A stretch of 64,000 bases of DNA from an uncultured Dehalococcoidia bacterium (lineage in GTDB: Bacteria; Chloroflexota; Dehalococcoidia; Lucifugimonadales; CAJWER01): assembly GCA_958296115.1 (NCBI GenBank), contig OY282442.1, forward strand, positions 1,435,158 through 1,499,157, written 5' to 3'. Position 1 is the first letter of the stretch, and every line of letters starts with the position of its first letter. The position numbers and the translations under genes are program-made. This document shows positions 17,940-25,801 of the stretch, one piece after another. The notes under the pieces are model-generated. The model did not search any database and was not told where the DNA came from. It worked only from the letters and a program-made list of their open reading frames with translations.

Positions 17940-18248
17940 TTACGTCAGTCCCGGTATCTTGAGTCCGCCGGTGAGTGCGCTCATTCTGGATGACGCCATC
18001 TCCTGGGCCTTGTCGAATCCGTCGTTGACGGCGGCGACCACGAGGTCCTGCAACATCTCGACGTCGTCCGGGGATACGACCTCGGGGTCGATGGTGAGGG
18101 ACTCGAGCGCCATCCTGCCGCTCACTACGGCCCTGACGACACCGCCCCCGGCAGACCCCTCTACGGTGGCGGCCTCGAGCTCGGACTGCACCTTCGCCAT
18201 GTTCTTCTGGAGCTGCTGAGCCTGCTTAAGCATCTTCTTGTTCATCAT
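17940..18248 (-). CDS. YbaB/EbfC family nucleoid-associated protein
   Basis: 102 aa. The N-terminal helix MLKQAQQLQKNMAKVQSEL, followed by a glycine-rich turn (GSAGGGVV) and a C-terminal helix, is the standard YbaB dimer fold that binds DNA without strong sequence preference. A strong RBS (AAAGGAGGAG) precedes two consecutive ATGs; MNKKM at 18245 is an equally good start. The start overlaps the end of dnaX by 23 bp, implying translational coupling, and recR follows. Confidence 0.93.
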   Translation of the reverse strand: MMNKKMLKQAQQLQKNMAKVQSELEAATVEGSAGGGVVRAVVSGRMALESLTIDPEVVSPDDVEMLQDLVVAAVNDGFDKAQEMASSRMSALTGGLKIPGLT

Positions 18249-19905
18249 CGGGTATCTCCTCCTTTTCGGCTACTACCTTCGCGCCCATGGACTGGGCGGC
18301 GCGGACGAGATGGCTCCGCAGAGCGGGGCTCTGCCGGGGGCCGTTGCCGCCTCCCCCGACCACCGCCACCTTTATATGGTGCGGGCCGTCCAGCGCGTTA
18401 GCCAAGGCATTTTTCAGTACCTTCTGGGTCTGGGGATCGCTCAACTCCTCTTCCATGCGTTCCATGTGGGACTTGAAGGAGAATTTCAGGATTATCTGGC
18501 CGTCGGAGATCTCGCGCTCCTTGCAGTCGCGGAGCAGGGCGCCCAGGTTGAAGCGGCGGCCCTTGTGCCGACTCAGCGAGCGCACGATTTCGTTCCACTG
18601 GCTATCGAGCTTGGACTGGGGCTCGGTCGGCAGGCCGTCGGTCGAAGTCGGCGTGTACTCGACGGGAGGGCCCTTGGACGCCGGCGCCGGTTGCCTCGAG
18701 ACGCGCGGGGCAGGCTGGGTCCCTTGGCGCGCCGGGCGCTGCCCCGCGGCTGGCCTCGCCGGCGCGGGCTGACTGCGCGCTGGCGCTGGCGGCGCGGCAG
18801 GAACGGGCGGCGCGGTAGGCGCCGGGGCCTGTTCCTCCTCCATGCTAGACCTCACCAGCGCAAGCTCCAGCTCGATGGCCGAAGCGCCCTCGCGGCGCAT
18901 GTCTATCTCGGAGAAGAGCCGGAGGCTGCGGACCAGGTGCGGCATCGAGGCGTTGCCGGCGAAGGAATCTAGCCGTGCCTGCGCCTCGTCTGGGTGGATG
19001 GCCGCGTCCGAGACCCCAGCGCTCGCCAGCATGACGCCGCGGAGGTACCCAACAACGCTTCGGTGAAGCTGGCGCAGGTCAGCGCCTTCGCCAGCAATCT
19101 GGTTGATGAGGGCCAAGCCGTCCTTCACGGACTTGCTTGCGACGTGCCCCGCCAACTCGAGGGCCTGCTCGTCGCTTCCAAGCTCCAGTAGGTCGCGGAG
19201 ATGCTCCTCCGTCAGGGGCGAGCCGTATGACACGAGGGCGCGCTCCAACAGGTTCTCGGCGTCCCGGAGGCTTCCGGCTGACTCTCTGGCTATCAGCGCC
19301 AGCGCTTCGGGCGACGCCTCCACGCCCTCCCGGCGGGATAGGTCCGCGAGCTTGGCGGCGCTCTCTTCCAGTGGGATCCGGCGGAAGTCGAACCGCTGGC
19401 ACCGGGATACTATGGTAAGGGGCACCTTGTGGGCTTCGGTCGTCGCGAGGATGAATATCGAGTGCGCGGGCGGCTCCTCCAGCGTCTTCAGGAGGGCGTT
19501 GAACGCCGCGTCGGTCAGCATGTGGACCTCGTCCACGATATAGACCTTGCAGCGGCCCTCCGACGGCGCATAGTGGACCCTGTCGCGGACGTTCCTGATG
19601 TCGTCTATGCCGCGGTTGCTGGCCGCGTCAATCTCAATGAGGTCCATGGCGCGGCCCTCGTTGACCGCCCTGCACATGTTGCACTCATTGTCGGGCTCGC
19701 CGTCCTGCGGCGCGAGGCAGTTGATCGCCTTGGCCAGAATGCGAGCCGTGCTCGTCTTGCCCGTGCCGCGCGGCCCGCAGAAGAGGTAGGCGTGCGCCGT
19801 TCTCCCCTTCGCGACCGCGTTGCGGAGCGTGCGGGCTACCATCTCCTGCCCGACGACCTCATCGAGCCGGGTGGGCCGCCACTTCCTGTAGAAGACCTCG
19901 CTCAT
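18226..19905 (-). CDS. dnaX: DNA polymerase III subunit gamma/tau
   Basis: 559 aa. MSEVFYRKWRPTRLDEVVGQ opens the AAA+ clamp-loader module. Walker A is GPRGTGKTS, the zinc-binding segment lies around NCLAP...CNMC, the DEVH box is in VDEVHMLTD, and sensor 1 is LATTEAHKV. A Pro/Ala-rich linker (about residues 375-445) leads to a tau-like C-terminal domain. A GGAG sits 10 nt before ATG 19905; the frame is open further upstream but that part is not DnaX-like. I see no A-rich slip site for gamma production. It overlaps ybaB by 23 bp. Confidence 0.95.
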   Translation of the reverse strand: MSEVFYRKWRPTRLDEVVGQEMVARTLRNAVAKGRTAHAYLFCGPRGTGKTSTARILAKAINCLAPQDGEPDNECNMCRAVNEGRAMDLIEIDAASNRGIDDIRNVRDRVHYAPSEGRCKVYIVDEVHMLTDAAFNALLKTLEEPPAHSIFILATTEAHKVPLTIVSRCQRFDFRRIPLEESAAKLADLSRREGVEASPEALALIARESAGSLRDAENLLERALVSYGSPLTEEHLRDLLELGSDEQALELAGHVASKSVKDGLALINQIAGEGADLRQLHRSVVGYLRGVMLASAGVSDAAIHPDEAQARLDSFAGNASMPHLVRSLRLFSEIDMRREGASAIELELALVRSSMEEEQAPAPTAPPVPAAPPAPARSQPAPARPAAGQRPARQGTQPAPRVSRQPAPASKGPPVEYTPTSTDGLPTEPQSKLDSQWNEIVRSLSRHKGRRFNLGALLRDCKEREISDGQIILKFSFKSHMERMEEELSDPQTQKVLKNALANALDGPHHIKVAVVGGGGNGPRQSPALRSHLVRAAQSMGAKVVAEKEEIPDDEQEDA

Positions 19906-19912
19906 CTTGGCG

Positions 19913-20482
19913 TCAGCTCCAGGCGTCGAATACGTCGCGCACTGGGCACGTGAAGCCGGGCAGCGCGTCCAAGCCGTCGAGCGTGTCGTCTTCGGTGAGC
20001 GTAGAGACGGCGCGTCCGCCTCGGTACACGTCCACCGCGCGCGTGTCGGGATGTACGACCCACACAAGGCGCGCCCCGTAGCTCAGCCACATGAACGCCT
20101 TGTCGTTGACCTCCCTCGGGCTGTCGTTGGGAGACACGACCTCCACCACCAGGTCGGGAGCCACCTCCGCGTAGCCGGTAACCCTCTCGCCAGGAGGCGC
20201 TCGCTCTGCCGAGAAGTACGCTATGTCCGGCTCCCGCACGGTGTCCGGATCGCGCTCCAGCCATACGCCGGAGTCAGAGGCCGTCAAGATTCCCAACCTG
20301 CGGGGCTTGACATAGTTTCGCAGTTCAGCACTCAGGCTAACCACTATCTCGCCGTGTTCCCGTCCCGTGGGCATTGTCCTGTGAAGCTCCCCGCGTATCA
20401 GCTCGCCGCGGACTCCTTGGCTGTACAGACGTAGCAGGTCGTCCGCAGTCAGCAAATTCGTCTTCGTCGCTGTCGTCGTCAT
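19913..20482 (-). CDS. Uma2-family (DUF820) putative PD-(D/E)XK endonuclease
   Basis: 189 aa. Typical Uma2 features: ELIRGELHRTMPTGREHGEIV at the N-terminus, EPDIAYF for the conserved acidic residue, then PDLVVEVVSPNDSPREVNDKAFMWLSYGARLVWVVHPDTRAVDVY, which carries the E-x-V and D-K core of a nuclease-like fold. AGGAGGG 6 nt before ATG 20482 decides the start. It ends 7 bp before dnaX and may be co-transcribed. The family is abundant in cyanobacteria and Chloroflexota. Its biological function is not settled. Confidence 0.85.
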   Translation of the reverse strand: MTTTATKTNLLTADDLLRLYSQGVRGELIRGELHRTMPTGREHGEIVVSLSAELRNYVKPRRLGILTASDSGVWLERDPDTVREPDIAYFSAERAPPGERVTGYAEVAPDLVVEVVSPNDSPREVNDKAFMWLSYGARLVWVVHPDTRAVDVYRGGRAVSTLTEDDTLDGLDALPGFTCPVRDVFDAWS

Positions 20483-20550
20483 GCGCAGCCCTCCTCGCCG
20501 AGATTCGGGGTAACCGAAGACATGGCCGCCAATCGCGTGGCAATACCCTA

Positions 20551-21105
20551 TCACATGGGAGATTGTGGGTCGGCCTGCGGGACGCCGGACATGATCCGCT
20601 CTTCCAGGGCTCTCATCGCCGCCTCTTCGCCAGGCTCCATGTGGTCGTACCCCATGAGGTGGAGCGCGCCGTGGGCCAGCAGCGCGGCCATCTCGCGGTG
20701 TACCGAGCGGCCTGCCGCGCTCGCCTGTCGCTGAGCCTGCGGATATGACACCACGACCTCGCCCAAGGGTTCCTTCTGGCCGGGCGGCAGCGCGAAGTCA
20801 GGCATATCCTCTATAGAGGAGGGGCGGCCGCCCGGATCCCCGTAGTAGTCGCCCTCGTGAGCGAACGAGAAGGCCAGTACGTCGGTCGTCTCGTCCAGCC
20901 CCCGATGCTTCTGGTTGAGCTCGCGGACCACCTCGTCGCCGGCGATCACCACGCTCACACTGCTTCCGGGTGCTGCCTCCGCGGCAGCCAGGGCGCGGAC
21001 TACCGTATCCTCCAGCCGTTCCTCCGGCGGCAAGCCGTTGAACTGGCCTATGGCCTGAATCGTCACGTCGAACGGGCGCTTTGAGTGGGAAGGCGTCTCC
21101 GTCAT
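20551..21105 (-). CDS. ybeY: Endoribonuclease YbeY
   Basis: 184 aa from ATG 21105. The zinc site HGALHLMGYDH, the NQKHRGLDETTDVLAFSF segment and LGEVVVS are all diagnostic. YbeY acts in 16S rRNA 3' maturation and ribosome quality control. The frame is open to 21225, but that extension overlaps the end of hflC and is not YbeY-like. A 20-residue insert around GDYYGDPGGRPSSIEDM separates the two conserved strands. It is part of the hflK-hflC-ybeY minus-strand run. Confidence 0.92.
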   Translation of the reverse strand: MTETPSHSKRPFDVTIQAIGQFNGLPPEERLEDTVVRALAAAEAAPGSSVSVVIAGDEVVRELNQKHRGLDETTDVLAFSFAHEGDYYGDPGGRPSSIEDMPDFALPPGQKEPLGEVVVSYPQAQRQASAAGRSVHREMAALLAHGALHLMGYDHMEPGEEAAMRALEERIMSGVPQADPQSPM

Positions 21106-21142
21106 TGCAACGGGCTGACTCACAGGCTGCGGCGGGACCGCG

Positions 21143-22333
21143 CTATTCGCCCTCGCCGCCGCAGCGGACCAGGCGCGACCCGTCGAGATTGCTATGCACC
21201 TCGTAGGACGTTCCCTCGAGCTCAAAGATGAGCTTGTAGCCGGGCGTGATGACTGCAGCGTGACCGACTCCCTCTTCGGGACAGCCGAGGCTGGCGTCGG
21301 GCCACTGCACCTGTTCGCTGCTGTTCAGTATGAAGGCTCGCTCGCCCAGTCCCAGCTCGGCTGCCAGCAGCTCCCGCGCCGCAGTCTCGATCTCGATCGA
21401 ATCGCATCGCGATTCGAGCTGGCGTATCGCCGAGGGCCCGCCTTCAGAGGCGGGGACGCCTGCTGATTCGGAGGCGCTCTGCCTAATCTCGTCGAACACG
21501 GCCCCCAAGTCGGAGGGCGACCCCACGAACATCGTCTTGTCGGCTAGGTGGGTCTGGTAAGTCTCAAGCGAGCGCTGGAACGTGTAGAACTCCGGGTCCT
21601 GCTCGAGGGCCCCAGCGAAGATGTTGATAGCCAGGGCCTCCCCACACCCGCGGATGATGTCGGCGTCCCGTTGTGCCTCCGAGCGTATTACCACCGCCTG
21701 CCTGTCCACCGACGCGCGCTTTTCCAAGTCTGCCTTGGTGCCTGCCGCACGCTCACGGTCGGCGATGCGCTGACGCTCGGCCTTCATCCTCTCGTAAATG
21801 CTGTTTGCGATCTCGCCAGGGAAGTCCGCCCGCTTCATTCGCACGTCCACTATCTGGATGCCGAAGTCCAACAGCTTCGGCTCCACGGCATCCCGCACCC
21901 GGTTCATGATCAGTTCGCGGCTCGTCTGGATGATCTCGGACTGGTTGTCGAGGCCAATCTCGCGGCGAAGCTCGGAGGCCACGATGTCTATCGCCCTGGA
22001 CGCCGCGCGCGACTCCGTTCTCAGCGTCTCGACGAACCGCAGCGGGTTCTCGATCCTGCCCCGCGCGTACACGTCGATCACCAGGCGCTTCTTGTCCTTC
22101 GTAAGCAAGGAGTCTGGAGGCGCGTCGAATACCAAGAGGCGCTTGTCGAGATAGGCCACGCGCTCGATGAACGGGGTCTTGACGTACAGACCAGGACTTC
22201 TGATAGACCTTACAGGATCGCCGAACCGGGTTACCACGGCGACCTGCGTCTCGTCTATGACGTACAACGCCTGCGGCCCGATTATCCCTGCGGCCAGTAT
22301 TGCGAGCAGCAGCAGCGTGGCTATAATCTTCAC
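21143..22333 (-). CDS. hflC: HflC-like SPFH protein with a C-terminal extra domain
   Basis: 396 aa. One N-terminal membrane helix (about residues 2-22) is followed by an SPFH domain (ETQVAVVTRFG, GLYVKTPFIERV, LDKRLLVFDA) and a coiled-coil helix (ERMKAERQRIADRERAAG). HflC with HflK forms a periplasm-facing cap regulating the FtsH protease. GTG 22333 overlaps the hflK stop in a TGA/GTG coupling after AGGAGAGG. Unusual: about 90 extra C-terminal residues with the WPDASLGCPEEG and ITPGYKLIFE signatures, a small domain I know from other Chloroflexota exported proteins. Normal HflC ends before this. Confidence 0.9.
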   Translation of the reverse strand: MKIIATLLLLAILAAGIIGPQALYVIDETQVAVVTRFGDPVRSIRSPGLYVKTPFIERVAYLDKRLLVFDAPPDSLLTKDKKRLVIDVYARGRIENPLRFVETLRTESRAASRAIDIVASELRREIGLDNQSEIIQTSRELIMNRVRDAVEPKLLDFGIQIVDVRMKRADFPGEIANSIYERMKAERQRIADRERAAGTKADLEKRASVDRQAVVIRSEAQRDADIIRGCGEALAINIFAGALEQDPEFYTFQRSLETYQTHLADKTMFVGSPSDLGAVFDEIRQSASESAGVPASEGGPSAIRQLESRCDSIEIETAARELLAAELGLGERAFILNSSEQVQWPDASLGCPEEGVGHAAVITPGYKLIFELEGTSYEVHSNLDGSRLVRCGGEGE

Positions 22334-23352
22334 TGTCCCTCTCCTCTCTCGAGCGGGAGGGGCACGACGTTCGACCCCGCGCCCTCTGTAACGACCACCA
22401 CGTTCGTCCCAGGATCGACTATGAACTTGGTGACGTTGGGGAGTATCTCCTCCATCGCGTCTAGGTACAGCCTCTGGCGCGTGATGTCCGGCGCTTTCGA
22501 GTACTCTGCCAAGATAGCCTTGAATCTCTCCGCTTGGCCTGTCGCAAGATTGATTCGCTCAGACCTAGTGGCCTCCGCGGCCTCCACCAGCTTGGCGGCC
22601 TCGCCGCGCGCAGTCGGGAGCACCTTCTCCTCGTATGCGTCTGCCAAGTTGATGACCGTCTCCTTGTCCTCCTTGGCCCTTACCACGTCGTCGAATGAGT
22701 CCCTCACCTGGTCGGGAGGATTCACTGCCTGCAGCTTGACCTCCCTGATGTTGATGCCCGCCTGGTACACGTCCAACAGCGACTGTATGAGCCTTTGGGT
22801 CTCGATCTGGACATCTTCCTTCTTGTCCGTGAGCACGTCGTCGATAGCCCGGCTGCCTACCACCTGCCGCAGCGCGGTCTCGGCCACGTCGCGCATCGTG
22901 ATTCCGTCGGGGTCCACTACTCGGAACAGGAAATCCACAGGGTCCTTGACGTCGAACTGCACCAGCAGCTGCACGTCCACTATGTTCTCGTCGCCCGTGA
23001 TCATCAGGGACTCGACCGGGACGGGGGTGTTGCCCCTGAATCCCAACTCGAGGCGGCGGATCTCATCGACGTTGACGATGGCCCTAGTCCCAACAGGCGT
23101 GGGGGGAAACCAGTTGAGGCCCGGGCCCTGCTCGCTGTTGAATCTGCCGAAGAGGCGAAGCACGGCGACCTGTCCCGGCTGGACAGTGTAGAAGCCGGTC
23201 GCAGCCCATGCCAAGCTTGCCACAAGGAGGATTGCCAAGAGGATGTAGAGGAGCGTCCCGCCGCCTCCGCCGAGCTTGAATCGGCCAAAGAAGGAACGCA
23301 GCCGGTCTATGAGTCCTTCCAGGTTGACTTCTGGTTCGTCCTGTCTCTGCAT
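22330..23352 (-). CDS. hflK: HflK-like SPFH protein
   Basis: 340 aa. A short cytoplasmic start, a Gly-rich segment, a membrane helix (about residues 31-52, LLYILLAILLVASLAWAATG), then SPFH: FYTVQPGQVAVLRLFGRF, PGLNWFPPTPVG, then TGDENIVDVQLLVQFDVKDP. AAGGAGAGAC directly before ATG 23352 fixes the start. It pairs with HflC, which is translationally coupled (4-bp overlap). An extended -10 (TGGTAGAAT) lies at 23409-23417. Confidence 0.93.
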   Translation of the reverse strand: MQRQDEPEVNLEGLIDRLRSFFGRFKLGGGGGTLLYILLAILLVASLAWAATGFYTVQPGQVAVLRLFGRFNSEQGPGLNWFPPTPVGTRAIVNVDEIRRLELGFRGNTPVPVESLMITGDENIVDVQLLVQFDVKDPVDFLFRVVDPDGITMRDVAETALRQVVGSRAIDDVLTDKKEDVQIETQRLIQSLLDVYQAGINIREVKLQAVNPPDQVRDSFDDVVRAKEDKETVINLADAYEEKVLPTARGEAAKLVEAAEATRSERINLATGQAERFKAILAEYSKAPDITRQRLYLDAMEEILPNVTKFIVDPGTNVVVVTEGAGSNVVPLPLERGEGQ

Positions 23353-23408
23353 GTCTCTCCTTGTTGTCCTGATCCAGGCTTTTCGCCGCTGGGACACCGC
23401 CAAGTAAC

Positions 23409-23417
23409 ATTCTACCA
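23409..23417 (-). promoter_or_regulatory. Extended -10 promoter for hflK-hflC
   Basis: On the minus strand TGGTAGAAT (-10 TAGAAT with an upstream TGn) lies about 57 bp before the hflK start. No convincing -35 is present, which an extended -10 can tolerate. Confidence 0.45.
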
Positions 23418-23488
23418 CACGCGGGCTGGGTAAAGCCCACCCCACCCTCAATCCCGAAAATTGCCCCAAAATTGCCCCATAGCGCCCC

Positions 23489-23518
23489 TTGACACCGCGA
23501 GAACAGCCGTGCTAGTCT
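23489..23518 (+). promoter_or_regulatory. Promoter of the candidate RNA, copy B
   Basis: TTGACA (23489-23494) and TAGTCT (23513-23518) with an 18-bp spacer, identical to copy A. Confidence 0.6.
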
Positions 23519-23524
23519 GGTAGA

Positions 23525-23927
23525 CGGCCCGAAGGGGCGTACACCAAACGAGCACAGAACCACCTCTGCCAAATCTGGGCATTCATGCCGTCGCTGATGT
23601 TGGGACGGGACCACCTGCGGTATGAGAAGGTCCGGCTGTGTTTCGGCGCCTCGCCAGGAGGACGTAGTGCCAAATGCGTCTCCCCCGTTCCAGGTGCGGA
23701 CTCTCGGACGACCGGGAGGACCGTAGCCAGCGCAGCCCGACGCCTTGGCGGGTGGAAGGTCCAAGCGCGAAACGCAGGCGGTCCCGCAAAGGACCGTCAG
23801 CCGTCCGAGAAAGTTAGAGGAGGGGCTGCACCCCCAGTGTCGGCGGGCGATCGACGTCGGCATCCTCGAAGCAAGTACCGGAGTCACTGCCTTGCAAGGC
23901 AAACTCATCTCCCGTGAGAGCGGGAGA
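23525..23927 (+). ncRNA. Candidate structured non-coding RNA, copy B
   Basis: This is the plus-strand twin of 12795-13200. It ends at the TCTCCCG/CGGGAGA stem (23908-23927), with a GNRA-capped hairpin beyond it (23947-23964). GGTCC-CGCAAA-GGACC is a perfect stem here; copy A keeps a stem with a shifted register. The other visible hairpins are unchanged. Function is unknown. Confidence 0.5.
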
Positions 23928-24357
23928 AACCAGGAGTAGACAGGACGCGGGTCGCAAGACCCGCCAAGCGCCCTCTCCCTCACGGGGGAAAGGGCCAGGG
24001 TGAGGGCAAACCCCCCGCCCTGCGCCCCTCCCCCGAAGGGAAAGGGCTAGGAGACAAGGGCGATTCCCCGCCCCGTCCCCTCTCCCTAGACGGGAGAAGG
24101 GCCAGGATAAGGGCGATAAGCCCGCAAAAGGAGCCGACCGAGACGAAACGAACATAGACGAAGGCGCCAACAAGGCCCCAGCCTTCATCACCCCTCCCCC
24201 ACGGGGGAGAGACCCAGGGTGAAGGCAATTCAACGCGTCCCCCATCCCCGGAGCGCAGGCGTCTCGCCTGCATCCCCAATCCTGAAATCCCCTAATCCCG
24301 CAAATCCCGATTCAGACGCCTCTCCCTCAACGGGAGACACGTAAGATTGCCCTGCCA

Positions 24358-25467
24358 TTACCCAACTACCTGAAGCCGACCCGTCTCCGTTGCGCGGTAC
24401 AGGGCATGCTGGACACGCAGGAAGCGCAGACCCTCCTCGTTGGTGATGGGCGGCTGGCCCTGGCCTCGGATCGACTCCAGGCACTCCTGCAGGAACAAGC
24501 TCTCCGCCGCCCCGCGCTCCCTCGGACGCTCGATCTGCGTCTCCCAGCGCCGCACCCTCGTTGGCCTGGGAGCCGAGCCGTCCGCCGATGCTGGACGCTC
24601 CGGCATCGGCGGACCCGTCTCCTGCAGGTCCATCGCGAACCGACCGCCGTCCATGTCCGCGTGGATAGCCCCTCGCTCTCCCCATACGGAGAATCCGTGC
24701 GGCAGATTCAGCTTCGACACGTCGTAGGGCGCGTCCATGTCGCGCACCGCAGGACCCCAGCTGCCGCCGACGAACGCGCCCACCACGCCTCCGCTGAACC
24801 GCACGCTCAATATCACCGAGTCCTCCACCTCCAGCGGCTCCCCCGACCGAACGTCCGCGAACCCCGTAACCTCGGTTATCTCCTGCCCGACGATGCGCTG
24901 CATGTTGTTGACCGCGTGGCAGAACTCGTGACCCAGCATCCCGCCTCCGGCCTCCTCCCGCGAATAGACCCACCCCATGCGGTCCCGGATCCTCCAGCGC
25001 TGGTGATCGACCAGCATGTAGTGGATGCTGAATATCCGGCCAAGCCTGCCTTCGGACACGTGGCGAACCGCCTCACGCACTAGCGGCCCGTCAATCAGCG
25101 ACATGGCGAGTAGCAACCCCTTCGAATTCGCCAGCTCCACCAGTGCCGCGTACTCCTCCGGGCTCGTCGCAGCAGGCTTCTCCACGATGACGGGAACGCC
25201 CGACGACAGAGCCGCCCTCGCCATGCCGGGAGTCCTGCGCGGCGAAGAATCCACTATCGCGACCTCGACCTCGTTCTCGCGAAGCAACGCCTCCGGCGAG
25301 TCATAGACGCTCTTGAGCCGCTCGCCCAGCCCCTCGCGCGCTCCCGCCTCGTTGCTCCCGTCCGCGTCCGACAGGAACACCCCATCCACGTCATGCCGCC
25401 GCCTCAGCGCGGCTACCCACCCATGCAGATGCCATCCCATCCCGTCAGAAAGCAGGGCTACGTTCAT
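24358..25467 (-). CDS. Gfo/Idh/MocA family oxidoreductase
   Basis: 369 aa. A Rossmann N-terminal half (MNVALLSDGMGWHLHGWVAAL, a loosened dinucleotide motif) contains the EKP motif (VIVEKPAATS). The C-terminal domain has GGGMLGHEFCHAVNNM with the family histidine. These enzymes oxidise or epimerise sugars or related polyols with NAD(P). The substrate is unknown. GGGAGGGATAGCCG before ATG 25467 is a strong RBS. It is divergent from the two paralogs at 25802 and 27146. Its 3' end abuts repeat copy B. Confidence 0.88.
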   Translation of the reverse strand: MNVALLSDGMGWHLHGWVAALRRRHDVDGVFLSDADGSNEAGAREGLGERLKSVYDSPEALLRENEVEVAIVDSSPRRTPGMARAALSSGVPVIVEKPAATSPEEYAALVELANSKGLLLAMSLIDGPLVREAVRHVSEGRLGRIFSIHYMLVDHQRWRIRDRMGWVYSREEAGGGMLGHEFCHAVNNMQRIVGQEITEVTGFADVRSGEPLEVEDSVILSVRFSGGVVGAFVGGSWGPAVRDMDAPYDVSKLNLPHGFSVWGERGAIHADMDGGRFAMDLQETGPPMPERPASADGSAPRPTRVRRWETQIERPRERGAAESLFLQECLESIRGQGQPPITNEEGLRFLRVQHALYRATETGRLQVVG

Positions 25468-25801
25468 CGGCTATCCCTCCCAATACCCCAATCCTGATTC
25501 GGACAACCCCCGTTTGACACTGCCAAGGCAGCATACTACGATTGCGCCCGCCAGTCATGTTACAGCGGCAACCGCCGGGAGGATAGATGAGCAACGACCG
25601 CCTAATGCTCGCCTTCGTAGGGTTGCCCTCCCTAACCGTCGAGGACGCCCCGGCTGTGCTACGTGCCATAGACGCCGCCTACCAGTCCGCCGGCGCCGGC
25701 CGACGGTCGCCCTGACGCCATGATGCGCTGGCCCGCGCGCAATCCGCTGACCACGCTCGCCCGCGGCATCATCAGTGCCGCGTGAACACAGGAGGATAGC
25801 C
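25468..25801. other. Intergenic region between divergent oxidoreductases
   Basis: 334 bp. It contains one credible small reading frame (25587-25715) with a good RBS, and near its right end AGGAGG for the next gene. The rest shows no RNA gene or clear promoter. A second frame (25720-25785, 21 codons) lacks an RBS. Confidence 0.5.
25587..25715 (+). CDS. Possible 42-aa small protein
   Basis: MSNDRLMLAFVG at the start resembles the opening of the 27146 paralog (MTNERLKIGIVG), then departs. GGGAGGATAG lies just before the ATG. It could be a decayed N-terminus of a Gfo/Idh/MocA gene copy or a short leader peptide. I do not recognise the sequence. Confidence 0.3.
   Translation: MSNDRLMLAFVGLPSLTVEDAPAVLRAIDAAYQSAGAGRRSP

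Larger units (their letters stand above)
23456..24356 (+). repeat. Inverted second copy (copy B) of the 1-kb element
   Basis: About 900 bp align with element A in reverse orientation. The RNA region is about 99% identical. The palindrome-rich half is more diverged but shares blocks: GCGGGTCGCAAGACCCGC, GACGAAGGCGCCAACAAGG, GCGCAGGCGTCTCGCCTGC, and a final GGGAGACACGTA. The outer 20-bp TIRs of copy A are missing, and homology starts just inside them. It fills the gap between hflK and the oxidoreductase, ending next to that gene's stop codon at 24358. The gap holds no protein gene I can support. Confidence 0.85.

Noticed and set aside
18226-19905. Programmed frameshift in dnaX
   Set aside because: No A-run slippery site with a downstream stem is visible in this GC-rich gene.
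23456-24356. Terminal inverted repeats and target duplication for copy B
   Set aside because: The outer 20 bases of copy A are not found at either end of copy B, so I call it a repeat copy, not a complete element.
25720-25785. 21-codon frame before paralog 1
   Set aside because: It has no RBS and no features beyond an open frame.
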